Shown here: piece after piece, positions 31,151 through 40,400 of the stretch | How positions within the stretch are numbered: position 1 is the first letter of the stretch | Layout: every line of letters begins with the position of its first letter | From: Natronosporangium sp035305625 | Lineage (GTDB): Bacteria > Actinomycetota > Actinomycetes > Mycobacteriales > Micromonosporaceae | Length of the DNA stretch: 64,000 nucleotides | NCBI GenBank assembly: GCA_963809545.1 | Contig: CAWEKD010000005.1 | Span: 62,001 to 126,000, forward strand | Reading direction: 5' to 3' | The notes under the pieces: model-generated | The model's input: the letters and a program-made list of their open reading frames with translations, nothing else | The model's database searches: none | What the model was told of the DNA's origin: nothing | Translations under genes and position numbers: made by a program

Positions 31151-32599
31151 TCATCGGCCCGGATAGGTGGGGCGCTGATCGGCGTAGAGCCAGGCGTCGA
31201 ACAGTTCCCGCAGCGGGCGACCGGCGACCTGTTCGGCCAACGCCACGAAATCGTCGGTGGTGGCGTTGCGGTACGCGTACCGGGCGACCCAGCTACGCAG
31301 GATCTCGAGGAACGCCTCGTCGCCGACCGTGACCCGTAGCGCGTGCAGGGTCATCGCCCCTCGTACGTACACCGCGGAATGGAACAGCCGTCCCGCGCCC
31401 GGATCCCCCGGTGGTGTGGTCCAAAACCGGTCCGCCCCGCCTGGCCCCTCCCAGTAGAGATCGAATGTCTCCTGCGCGGTGTCGCCGCCGTCGAACTCCT
31501 CGAACAGCCACTCGGCGTAGGTGGCGAACCCTTCGTTCAGCCAGATGTCCCGCCAACTGGTGATCGACACGCAGTTGCCGAACCACTGGTGGGCCAGTTC
31601 GTGGACGATCACCCCGGTGCCGTCCTGACCGGCGATGAAGAAGGCGGGGCTGTAGACCGGCCGACTCTGGGTCTCCAGTGCGAACCCCACCCGCGGGTCG
31701 GCCAGCACCACCCCGCCGTAGGCGTCGAACGGATACGGGCCGAACCACTCCGCCAACACGTCCGCGATCTGTCCGGAACGCAGCAGTTGCTGGTCGATTC
31801 TCGTCGGTAGGTCGGAGTGGACCGCCACCACCAACGGCCGGTCGGCGTGCTCCCGGGTGGTCACCCGGTAGTCCCCGATCACCGCCGTGACCAGGTAGCT
31901 GGCCATCGGGTGGCGCTCCTCCCACCGCCACCGGGTCCAGCCGGGCGCGGCCGGCTCCCGTCCGGCCGGCACCCCGTTGCTGATCGCCGCCAGCCCCTCC
32001 GGAACAGTGAGCTCAATGGTGTACGTGGCCTTGTCGGACGGGTGCTCGTTGACCGGAAACCAGGTGCTGGCGGAGCGCGGCTCTCCGATCGCGAACGCGC
32101 CCTCGCTGGTGGGTTGGAAGCCGTTGTCCCCCAAGCCCGGGTGGCTCACCGGCTCCGGGATCCCCTGATAGTCCACGGTGACGGTGAAGGTGGCGCCCGC
32201 CGCGATCGGATCGGCCGGGGTCACGATCAGCTTGTCGTCACCGCGGTCAACGCCGGCCGCCATCCCATCCACGGTGGCGGAGGTGACGGTCAGACCGACC
32301 AGGTCGAACCGGACCGACTCCAGCCGGGTGAGCGCCTCCACCTGCGCTACCACCTGCCCGGTCAACTGTTTGCTCGCCGGGTCGTAGGTGACCGCCAGCT
32401 GATAGTGCTCCACCTGGTAGCCGTGGTTGCCCAGGTCGGGGAAGTACGGATCGAGGGTGGCCGGCGTGCGGACCTTCCCCTGGCGCCACTCATCCGCCCG
32501 CTCCGGTGCCGACGGGGGCGGCGAGGTGCATCCGGCGATCACCGCCAGTGCCGTCAGCAGTCCCGCCACCAGGCCGTGCCGGCCCCATCTCCCTCGCAT
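31151..32599 (-). CDS. M1-family metalloaminopeptidase lipoprotein
   Basis: A 482-residue secreted peptidase. The signal peptide ends in a lipobox (VIAGC, cysteine at about residue 24). The M1 domain has the substrate-binding segment (YGGVVLADPRVGFALETQSRP) and the zinc motif HELAHQWFGN, followed 18 residues later by the glutamate ligand in LNEGFATYAEW. It should trim peptides outside the cell. The start is 9 nt after the guaB3 stop, so it is coupled to guaB3. Confidence 0.93.
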   Translation of the reverse strand: MRGRWGRHGLVAGLLTALAVIAGCTSPPPSAPERADEWRQGKVRTPATLDPYFPDLGNHGYQVEHYQLAVTYDPASKQLTGQVVAQVEALTRLESVRFDLVGLTVTSATVDGMAAGVDRGDDKLIVTPADPIAAGATFTVTVDYQGIPEPVSHPGLGDNGFQPTSEGAFAIGEPRSASTWFPVNEHPSDKATYTIELTVPEGLAAISNGVPAGREPAAPGWTRWRWEERHPMASYLVTAVIGDYRVTTREHADRPLVVAVHSDLPTRIDQQLLRSGQIADVLAEWFGPYPFDAYGGVVLADPRVGFALETQSRPVYSPAFFIAGQDGTGVIVHELAHQWFGNCVSITSWRDIWLNEGFATYAEWLFEEFDGGDTAQETFDLYWEGPGGADRFWTTPPGDPGAGRLFHSAVYVRGAMTLHALRVTVGDEAFLEILRSWVARYAYRNATTDDFVALAEQVAGRPLRELFDAWLYADQRPTYPGR

Positions 32600-32608
32600 C
32601 CGGAACCG

Positions 32609-33723
32609 TCAGCCGAGCAGGATGTCGACCTTCTGGAATTCCTTCAGGTCGCGGTAGCCGCACTTGGCCATGGCCCGCCGCAACCCGCCAAACAGGTTGA
32701 GGGTGCCGTAGGGCTGGTCGGCCGGCCCGTACAGCAACTGCTCCAGACTCCCCACCGGTGGCTCCGCCGGCCGGAACACCCCGCGGGGCAGCTTGGGATG
32801 GCTCGCCGCCGAGTGCCACCAGGCCCCACCGGCCGGCGCTTCCTCGGCCAGCGACAGCGGCTCACCGAGCATCACCGCGTCCGCCCCGCAGGCCAGCGCC
32901 TTGGCGATCTCCCCGCTGGTGCGGATTTCCCCGTCGGCGATCAGGTGCACGTACCGGCCCCCGGTTTCGTCCAGGTAGTCCCGGCGGGCGGCGGCGGCGT
33001 CCGCGATCGCGGTCGCCATCGGCACCCGGATGCCCAGCACCGTGTCGCTGGAGGTGGAGGTGTCCGCCCCCACCCCGACGATCACCCCGGCGGCGCCGGT
33101 CCGCATCAGGTGCAGCGCGGTCTGATAGTTGGTGCACCCGCCGACGATCACCGGTAGGTCGAGATCGGCGATGAACTCCTTCAGGTTGAGCGGCTCGTCC
33201 TGGGTGGAGACGTGCTCGGCCGACACGATCGTGCCCTGCACCACCAGCAGGTCCACTCCGGCGTCCAGGATCACCGGCGCCAACGCCAGCGTGTGCTGCG
33301 GGGAGACCCGTACCGCCACGGTCACCCCGCCCTCCCGCAGCTCCCGCACCCGCTCCCCCACCAGCTCCGGCCGGATGGGTTCGGAGTACACCTCCTGCAG
33401 CCGCTGGGTGGCCCGGACCGGGTCGGTCAGCTCCGCCAGCTCCGCCAGGATCTTGCTCGGGTCTTCGTACCGGGTCCACAGCCCCTCCGCGTTGAGCACC
33501 CCCAGCCCGCCCAGCCGGCCGAGCGCGATCGCGGTGGCCGGGCTCATGGTGGCGTCGCTCGGGTGCGCCACGCACGGAATCTCAACCGGTAGGCGTCCAG
33601 CTGCCACGCGGTGGAGACGTCGTCCACGTCCCGGGTGCGGCGGGAGGGCACGATCGCCACATCCCGCAGGTGGTAGCCGCGCTGGGCGGTCTTACCCAGC
33701 CCAATCTCGACCGTCTCTCGCAT
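32609..33723 (-). CDS. guaB3: GuaB3-type IMP dehydrogenase-related protein (frameshifted near 33584)
   Basis: Paralogue of GuaB lacking the CBS domains, conserved in actinobacteria next to guaB; activity is reported as IMPDH or GMP-reductase-like. The ATG at 33723, after GAGGAG, opens with MRETVEIGLGKTAQRGYHLRDVAIVPSRRTRD. The body from EIPCVAHPSDATMSPATAIALGRLGGLGVLN to KEFQKVDILLG is in another frame. One base is missing where a Phe-Glu pair (TTC GAG) is expected but TTGAG is found (about 33581-33585). With it restored the protein would be 371 residues, normal for the family. Otherwise intact, so a base-call error is likely. Confidence 0.85.
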
Positions 33724-33753
33724 CAGGTTGACTCCTCGCCGCGCCCGGCCGCG

Positions 33754-35256
33754 TCAGCGGGGCTGGTAGTTGGGGGCCTCGACCGTCATCTGGATGTCGT
33801 GCGGGTGGCTCTCCACCAGCCCCGCGGAGGTGATGCGGATCAGCTTCCCCCGCTTGGCCAGCTCCGGTATCCGCCGGGCGCCCACGTACCCCATGGCCAG
33901 CCGCAGTCCACCGACCAGCTGGTGGGCGACGGTGTCCAGCGGCCCCCGGTACGGTACCTGACCCTCGATCCCCTCCGGCACCAGCTTCTCGTCCTGGGTG
34001 ACGTCCTGCTGGAAGTACCGGTCCCGGGAGTACGAGGTGGCCTGCCCCCGGGAGCGCATCGCCCCCAACGACCCCATCCCCCGGTACGCCTTGTACTGCT
34101 TGCCCCGGACGAAGACCACCTCACCCGGGCTCTCCTCACAGCCGGCCAGCAGCCCGCCCAGCATCACCGTCTCCGCCCCGGCGGCCAGCGCCTTGGCGAT
34201 GTCTCCGGAGTGCTTGATCCCGCCGTCGGCGATCACCGGTACCCCGGCCGGGGCGGCCGCCCGCACCGCTTCCATGATCGCGGTGATCTGCGGGACGCCG
34301 ACCCCCGCCACCACCCGGGTGGTGCAGATCGCGCCCGGCCCGACCCCGACCTTGACCGCGTCCGCTCCCGCCTCCACCATCGCCTTCGCACCGGCGTAGG
34401 TGGCGACGTTGCCGCCGACCACCTGCACCGAGGTGGTGCGCTTGAGCCGGTCCACCATCTCCAGCACCTGCCGGTTGTGCCCGTGCGAGGTGTCCACCAC
34501 CAGCACGTCCACCCCGGCCTCGATCAGCGCCAGGGCCCGCTTGTAGGACTCGTCCCCGACCCCGATCGCGGCGCCGACCCGGAGTCGACCCGCTTCGTCC
34601 TTGGTCGCCTGCGGATACTGCTCGCTCTTGGCGAAGTCCTTCACCGTGATCAGGCCCCGCAGCTTGCCGGCCTGGTCCACCAGCGGCAGCTTCTCCACCT
34701 TGTGCTGACGCAGCAACGCCAGCGCCTCGGAGCGGCTCACCCCCACCGGGGCGGTCACCAGCGGCATCGGGGTCATCACCTCGCGGACCCGTACCGACTT
34801 GTCGGTGACGAACCGCATGTCGCGGTTGGTGACGATGCCGACCAGGGTGCCGGTCGCGTCCACCACCGGCACTCCCGAGATCCGGTACTGGGCGCACCGG
34901 GCGTCCACCTCGGCGAGGGTGTCGTCCGGGGAGCAGGTCACCGGATTGGTGATCATCCCGTTTTCGGACCGCTTGACCAGATCCACCTGCAGCGCCTGGT
35001 CCTCGATCGAGAGGTTGCGGTGCAGCACCCCCAGCCCACCCAGTCGGGCCATGGCCACCGCCATCCGCGCCTCGGTCACCGTGTCCATGGCGCTGGAGAT
35101 CAACGGCATGTTCAGGCTGATTTCGCGGGTCAGCCGGGTGCTGGTATCGACCGCGCTGGGCACCACGTCCGACTCGGCCGGCTGGAGCAGTACGTCGTCG
35201 AACGTCAAACCGAGCGGCAGCGACTCACCCCACCGGTCGGCGTGCGGCAGATTCAT
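33754..35256 (-). CDS. guaB: IMP dehydrogenase
   Basis: Oxidises IMP to XMP, the committed step to GMP. A 500-residue protein: TIM barrel interrupted by a pair of CBS domains (about residues 100-215), catalytic cysteine loop GVGPGAICTTRVVAGVG, GGIKHSGDIAKALAAGA, and the flap around YRGMGSLGAM. The ATG follows a GGGGGA ribosome site; TAGGAT at 35316-35321 is a possible -10. It is 30 nt upstream of guaB3 in the same direction. Confidence 0.98.
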   Translation of the reverse strand: MNLPHADRWGESLPLGLTFDDVLLQPAESDVVPSAVDTSTRLTREISLNMPLISSAMDTVTEARMAVAMARLGGLGVLHRNLSIEDQALQVDLVKRSENGMITNPVTCSPDDTLAEVDARCAQYRISGVPVVDATGTLVGIVTNRDMRFVTDKSVRVREVMTPMPLVTAPVGVSRSEALALLRQHKVEKLPLVDQAGKLRGLITVKDFAKSEQYPQATKDEAGRLRVGAAIGVGDESYKRALALIEAGVDVLVVDTSHGHNRQVLEMVDRLKRTTSVQVVGGNVATYAGAKAMVEAGADAVKVGVGPGAICTTRVVAGVGVPQITAIMEAVRAAAPAGVPVIADGGIKHSGDIAKALAAGAETVMLGGLLAGCEESPGEVVFVRGKQYKAYRGMGSLGAMRSRGQATSYSRDRYFQQDVTQDEKLVPEGIEGQVPYRGPLDTVAHQLVGGLRLAMGYVGARRIPELAKRGKLIRITSAGLVESHPHDIQMTVEAPNYQPR

Positions 35257-35403
35257 GGATATCCCCCGAGCAGGAAACGGCGGTGTGCAGAAGGGTTGGT
35301 GTGTGGAAAGGTTTCATCCTACCCAGGCGACCAGCACACCCCCGGACGGACACGGTCCGTCGATGGGGTGTCCACCCCAGCAGCGCTCTCGGCGTTTCCG
35401 GAC

Positions 35404-35409
35404 TACCGT
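35404..35409 (+). promoter_or_regulatory. -10 box of leaderless DUF5319 promoter
   Basis: TACCGT, 7 nt before the GTG at 35417. Confidence 0.5.
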
Positions 35410-35416
35410 GGGAGAC

Positions 35417-35800
35417 GTGCACGATGAGCCACTCGACCCGTTCCAGGACGATCCCAGCGATCCCGCCGCGGAGCTGGAGCGCCTGGGGGACGAACTGCTG
35501 TCGGACCCGTTGACCGAGGCCGACCGGCAGGACGTCCTGGAGGACCTTGCCGACCTGGAGGTCTACCAGGCGCTGCTGGGTCCGCTCGGCATCCGCGGGC
35601 TGGTGATCGAGTGTGACGAGTGCCACGAGCCGCACTACTTCGACTGGGAGCTGCTGCGCGGCAACCTCCGGCAGCTGCTCGAGTCGGGAGTGCCCCGGGT
35701 GCACGAGCCCGCCTGCGACCCGGATCCAGACCGGTACGTCACCTGGGACTACGCCCGCGGCTACTGCGACGGGGTGCAGGACACCATCGTTGACGAGTGA
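35417..35800 (+). CDS. DUF5319 protein
   Basis: A 127-residue acidic cytosolic protein: VHDEPLDPFQDDPSDPAAELERL... then IECDECHEPHYFDWELLRGNL and a C-terminal DRYVTWDYARGYCDG. This matches the actinobacteria-specific DUF5319 family found beside guaB. The C-x2-C-x2-H and the later cysteines could bind a metal. Function unknown. The GTG start is supported by the leaderless -10 spacing; it is divergent from guaB. Confidence 0.85.
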   Translation: MHDEPLDPFQDDPSDPAAELERLGDELLSDPLTEADRQDVLEDLADLEVYQALLGPLGIRGLVIECDECHEPHYFDWELLRGNLRQLLESGVPRVHEPACDPDPDRYVTWDYARGYCDGVQDTIVDE

Positions 35801-35829
35801 CCGCATCGGCCCGTGGGCAGGCCGGACCG

Positions 35830-35854
35830 CCGGGTGACCCCTGCGATCACCCGG
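35830..35854. terminator. Hairpin between convergent DUF5319 and LuxR genes
   Basis: CCGGGTGA (35830-35837), 9-nt loop, TCACCCGG (35847-35854); perfect 8-bp stem, no T-tract. Confidence 0.45.
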
Positions 35855-35870
35855 GAGCACCGGACGCCGG

Positions 35871-36611
35871 TCAGGCCAGTGCGCCCGCCCGGAAACCGAC
35901 CGCTACCGCGTGCGCCCGGTCCCGTGCGCGCAGCTTCCGGAACAGCCGGCGCGCGTGGGTCTTGACCGTGTCCTCGGAGACGAACAGCTCCCGCCCGATC
36001 TCGGCGTTGCTCTTCCCCTCCGCCATCCCTTTCAGGACCTGTAGCTCCCGCTCGGTGAGCGTGAGCCGACGAGCTCCCGGCCCGGTCGCGTCCTGCCGCT
36101 GCGAGGGGACCAGGACCGTCCCGGCGACCGTGCCGTTGACCCGGGCCGCCGGTGCCGCCGGCGGACGCGCGGCCGTGACTCCGGCCGGTTCCCGCCCGGC
36201 GGCGCGCCCGCCACTGGTCGCCGTGGTCACCGGGCCGGGGGTCCGGCGCGGCGCCCCGATCAGCAGCAACGCCTTGGTCACGGTCACCACCAGGTCCTGA
36301 TCGCTGCCGCGAATCAACCCTCGGGCCCCGGCCGCCACCGCGGCGGCGGCCGCGGCCGGCTCCTCCGGGCCGATCAGCACCAGGACCGCCCGCGGCGCCG
36401 CCGCCAGCACCCGCCGGGTGAACCCGACGGTGTCCGGCCGGGTGACCGCGGTGTCAGCGATCACCAACTCGGCGGGGCACTCCTCCAACCGGCTCAGCGC
36501 CTCCGCGGCCGTGGCCGCGGTCCTGATTCCGGCCAACCCCAACTGGGAGGCGCACCTCCCGACCGCCTGTGCGGCCAAGGTCGACCTCACCACCACCAAT
36601 GCTGTCCGCAC
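35871..36611 (-). CDS. Orphan LuxR-type regulator with degenerate receiver (bldM position)
   Basis: A 246-residue regulator. The N-terminal ~115 residues fold like a receiver but the acidic pair is absent (ALVVVRST) and the conserved lysine is replaced by Arg; only an aspartate at position 53 (VIADTAV) remains. An Ala/Pro/Arg-rich linker of ~65 residues leads to a normal LuxR helix-turn-helix (LTLTERELQVLKGMAEGKSNAEIGRELFVSEDTVKTHARRLFRKL). The gene lies between guaB and whiD, where streptomycetes carry bldM, so a developmental regulator that works without phosphorylation is plausible but unproven. GTG start with an AGGAGGGGGG ribosome site. Confidence 0.8.
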   Translation of the reverse strand: MRTALVVVRSTLAAQAVGRCASQLGLAGIRTAATAAEALSRLEECPAELVIADTAVTRPDTVGFTRRVLAAAPRAVLVLIGPEEPAAAAAAVAAGARGLIRGSDQDLVVTVTKALLLIGAPRRTPGPVTTATSGGRAAGREPAGVTAARPPAAPAARVNGTVAGTVLVPSQRQDATGPGARRLTLTERELQVLKGMAEGKSNAEIGRELFVSEDTVKTHARRLFRKLRARDRAHAVAVGFRAGALA

Positions 36612-36931
36612 GACGACCCCCCTCCTGTCCGCGCGGGTGTCTCCCCCGCGCCGGCGCAGCTAGTCCGTTGACGGTGCAGACACTTCTCTGTCAAGCAGGA
36701 GACCACGAAATGGGGTGATCGTGCCGGGTTTTCGGCAGAAACTCCGGGAAAGTTCTCCGGTGGCGATCTGTGCACGCTGAGTACTAGTGAGTACGGCGTG
36801 ACCGGAGTAGGGTCTGCATACGGCCCCCACGCCGGCCGGCGTCCCCCCGCCGCCGCGCACGTCCGCCCTGCTCGGGGCGGGCCCGCAGGGCTTCGGGGCG
36901 GATCCGGCCGACGCTTAGCGAGGAGGTGCCC
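36612..36931. other. Divergent regulatory region between LuxR gene and whiD
   Basis: A 320-nt spacer. Visible signals are a direct repeat GAGTAC-TAGT-GAGTAC (36779-36794), a TTGAC...GTCAA inverted repeat in the first 60 nt, and an AGGAGG ribosome site for whiD (36921-36926). A long 5' leader is usual for WhiB-family genes. No small gene is convincing. Confidence 0.45.
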
Positions 36932-37327
36932 ATGTCGACTGTGCGACGACTGCCCAGCCCGATCGCCGACAACTGGGACTGGCAGCGCCGTGGGGCCTGC
37001 CGGGGGCGCGACAGCGCCCAGTTCTTCCATCCGGACGGGGAGCGGGGATCCTCCCGTACCCGACGAGAGCGCTTGGCCAAGGCGGTGTGCGGGGGTTGCC
37101 CGGTCCGGGCGGAGTGCGCCGCGCACGCGCTGGTGGTACAGGAACCGTACGGAGTGTGGGGTGGGTTCACCGAGAACGAGCGGTTGCGACTGCGGGAGCG
37201 GGGAGTCGAGGATCTGATCGACCGCCGCCGGTGGCGCGCGGACGTGGCCGCGCTGGAGCGGCGGCTGCGGGATTCCGAGCCGCTGACCATCCCCTCCCAG
37301 CGCACCGCCGGCATGACCACCGGCTGA
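36932..37327 (+). CDS. whiD: WhiB-family iron-sulfur transcription factor, WhiD/WhiB3 type
   Basis: A 131-residue regulator with four cluster-binding cysteines, C23, C53, C56 and C62 (GACRG... AVCGGCPVRAEC), the turn motif GVWGGFTENER at ~74, and a basic C-terminal segment. The phrases NWDWQRRGACRGRDS and FFHPDGERG match the mycobacterial WhiB3 and streptomycete WhiD group. These proteins bind a [4Fe-4S] cluster and regulate redox response or sporulation with the main sigma factor. The ATG at 36932 is 5 nt after AGGAGG. Neighbouring guaB, the LuxR gene and groEL1 fit this orthologue. Confidence 0.93.
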   Translation: MSTVRRLPSPIADNWDWQRRGACRGRDSAQFFHPDGERGSSRTRRERLAKAVCGGCPVRAECAAHALVVQEPYGVWGGFTENERLRLRERGVEDLIDRRRWRADVAALERRLRDSEPLTIPSQRTAGMTTG

Positions 37328-37334
37328 CGCGCCT

Positions 37335-37363
37335 CGGCGTGCCGCCGCGGCCGGGGCACGCCG
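37335..37363 (+). terminator. whiD terminator hairpin
   Basis: CGGCGTGCC (37335-37343) pairs with GGCACGCCG (37355-37363), 9 bp, 11-nt loop, just after the whiD stop. Confidence 0.5.
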
Positions 37364-37410
37364 AACCGCACCGGCATCACCGGACGGTCGGTGCGGCGGC
37401 GTAGGCTGCC

Positions 37411-37452
37411 ATGGGCGACATGGTGGCTGTCCGGGAGGTCACGGTTGGCTAA
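37411..37452 (+). other. 13-codon upstream frame overlapping the dnaE start
   Basis: ATG at 37411 reads MGDMVAVREVTVG and stops at TAA 37450-37452, overlapping the dnaE TTG (37445) in another frame. It runs through the dnaE ribosome site. A TAGGCT -10-like box is at 37402-37407. Possible translational coupling; expression unknown. Confidence 0.3.
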
Positions 37453-40400
37453 CGGTTCGTTCGTGCACCTGCACGTCCACACCGAGTACTCGATGCTCGA
37501 CGGCGCGGCCCGACTCAAGCCGCTGTTCGAAGAAGCGGCCCGACATGAAATGCCGGCGTTGGCCATGACCGACCACGGCAACATGTTCGGGTCGTACGCG
37601 TTCTTCCAGCAGGCGAAGGCCACCGGGATCAAACCGGTGCTGGGGATCGAGGCGTACGTCGCGCCCGGCGACCGGCACCACAAGAAGCCGGTCTTCTGGG
37701 GCACCCCGGCCGACCGGGAGCGGGGCGACGACGTCTCCGGTGGGGGCGCGTACCTGCACATGACCATGCTGGCGGCCAACGCCACCGGGCTCCGCAACCT
37801 GTTCAAGCTGTCCAGTCTGGCCTCGATCGAGGGGTACTACTACAAGCCCCGGATGGACCGGGAGCTGCTGTCGCAGTACCACGAGGGGATCATCGCCACC
37901 ACCGGCTGCCCGTCCGGGGAGGTGCAGACCCGGCTGCGGCTCGGACAGACCAAGGAGGCTCTGGAAGCCGCCGCGGAGCTGCGGGACATCTTCGGCCCGG
38001 AGAACTTCTTCCTGGAGCTGATGGACCACGGCCTGGAGATCGAACGCCGGGTCCGGGACGGGCTGAAGGAGATCGCCGACAAGCTCGGTCTGCAACCGCT
38101 GGCCACCAACGACTCCCACTACGTCCGCCGGGAGGATGCCGCGGCCCACGAGGCGCTGCTGTGCGTCGGCACCGGCAAGACCCTGGACGACCCGAAGCGG
38201 TTCAAGTTCGACGGCGACGGCTACTACCTCAAGAGCGCCGCCGAGATGCGGGAGCTGTTCGACTCCCAGGTGCCGGGCGCCTGCGACAACACCTTGCTGA
38301 TCGCGGAGCGGATCGAGCCGTACGACGAGGTGTTCGCCTACCGGGACCGGATGCCACGGTTCCCGGTGCCGGAGGGCCACACCCAGGACTCCTGGTTGCG
38401 GGAGGAAGTGTGGCGAGGCATGCAGCGCCGGTTCCCGAACGGGGTGCCGGAGGAGCACCGGAAGCGGGTCGAGTACGAGCTGGGCGTGATCGCGCAGATG
38501 GGCTTCTCCGCCTACTTCCTGGTGGTGGCGGATCTGTGCCGGTACGCCAAGGAGAACGGGATCCGGGTGGGGCCGGGCCGGGGTTCGGCCACCGGCTGCA
38601 TGGTCGCCTACGCGCTGGGCATCACGGAGCTGGACCCGATCGAGCACAAGCTGCTGTTCGAGCGGTTCCTCAACCCCGAGCGGGTCAGCATGCCCGACAT
38701 CGACCTGGACTTCGACGAGCGTCGGCGCGGGGACATGATCCGGTACGTCACGGAAAAGTGGGGAGAGGACCGGGTCGCCCAGATCATCACCTTCGGCACC
38801 ATCAAGGCGAAGGCGGCGCTGAAGGACGCCGCCCGGATCCTGTACGGCCAGCCCGGCTTCGCGATGGCCGACCGGATCTCCAAGGCGATGCCACCGGCGG
38901 TGATGGGTAAGGACATCCCACTGCAGGGGATCATCGACCCGGAGCACCCCCGGTACGCCGAGGCCACCGAGGTGCGGCAGCTGATCGAGTCCGACCCGAA
39001 CTCCAAGGCGATCTTTGAGACCGCCCGGGGGCTGGAGGGGCTGATCCGGCAGCCCGGGGTGCACGCCGCCGGGGTGATTCTGTCCTCTGAGCCGCTGCTG
39101 GATGTGCTGCCCCTGTGGCGCCGGGAGCAGGACGGCGCCATCATCACCGGCTGGGACTACCCCTCCAGCGAGGCGGTGGGCCTGCTCAAGATGGACTTCC
39201 TGGGGTTGCGCAACCTCACGGTCATCGACGACGCGATCCGCAACATCGAGGCCAACGAAGGCGTCACCATCGACCTGGACAACCTGCCGCTGGACGACCC
39301 CCGCACCTACGAGCTGCTCGCGCGGGGCGACACCCTGGGGGTGTTCCAGTTGGACGGTGGGCCGATGCGGCAGCTGCTGCGGGCGATGGCGCCGACCAAG
39401 TTCGAGGACATCGCCGCGGTGCTGGCGCTGTATCGACCTGGGCCGATGGCCGCCAACGCCCACATCGACTACGCGGACCGCAAGAACGGCCGCAAGCCGG
39501 TGGTGCCGATCCACCCGGAGCTGGCCGAGCCGCTGGCCGACATCCTGGACGAGACCTACGGGCTGATCGTCTACCAGGAGCAGGTGATGGCGATCGCCCA
39601 GAAGGTCGCCGGCTACTCGCTGGGCAAGGCCGACCTGCTGCGGCGGGCGATGGGGAAGAAGAAGCAGGAGATCCTGGACCAGGAGTTCGTCGGGTTCGCC
39701 CAGGGGATGCGGGAACGCGGGTACTCCGAGGACGCGATCAAGACCCTGTGGGAGATCCTGCTGCCGTTCGCCGGGTACGCGTTCAACAAATCGCACACCG
39801 CCGGCTACGGGATCGTCAGCTACTGGACCGCGTACCTGAAGGCGAACTACCCGGCCGCGTACATGTCCGCGTTGCTGACCAGTGTCGGTGACGACAAGGA
39901 CAAGATGGCGGTCTACCTGGCCGAGTGCCGGAAGATGGGCATCCGGGTGCTGCCGCCGGACATCAACGAGTCCCAGCACACCTTCGCCCCGGTGGGTTCG
40001 GACATCCGGTTCGGCCTGGCGGCGATCCGGAACGTCGGCACCAGCGTGGTGGACTCGATTGTGGCCACCCGCAAGGCCAAGGGGCGGTACACCTCGTTCG
40101 AGGATTTCCTGCGCAAGTCCGAGCTGGTCGTCTGCAACAAGCGCGTGATCGAGTCGCTGATCAAGGCGGGGGCGTTCGACTCGCTCGGGCACAGCCGGCG
40201 GGCCCTGTACGAGGTCCACGAAGCGGCGGTGGAGGTGTTCACCGGCCAGAAGCGGGAGGAGAGCCAGGGCCAGTTCACCCTATGGGGTGATGACGTGGGG
40301 TTGCCGGACGCCAACTCCACCGTGGGACTGGACCTGTCCGGCACCGGGGAGGAGTGGCCACGCCGGACCCTGCTGGGCTTCGAACGGGAAATGTTGGGGC

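Noticed and set aside
36660..36700. TTGACA-like box with TTGAC...GTCAA symmetry in front of the LuxR gene
   Set aside because: No acceptable -10 box at 16-19 nt, and 5-bp half-sites are too short to claim an operator.
37439..40219. Very long open frame antisense to dnaE (over 900 codons)
   Set aside because: Product of high GC and codon bias of dnaE; the encoded sequence is low-complexity (His/Gln/Arg/Gly-rich) with no domain, and dnaE itself is complete on the other strand.
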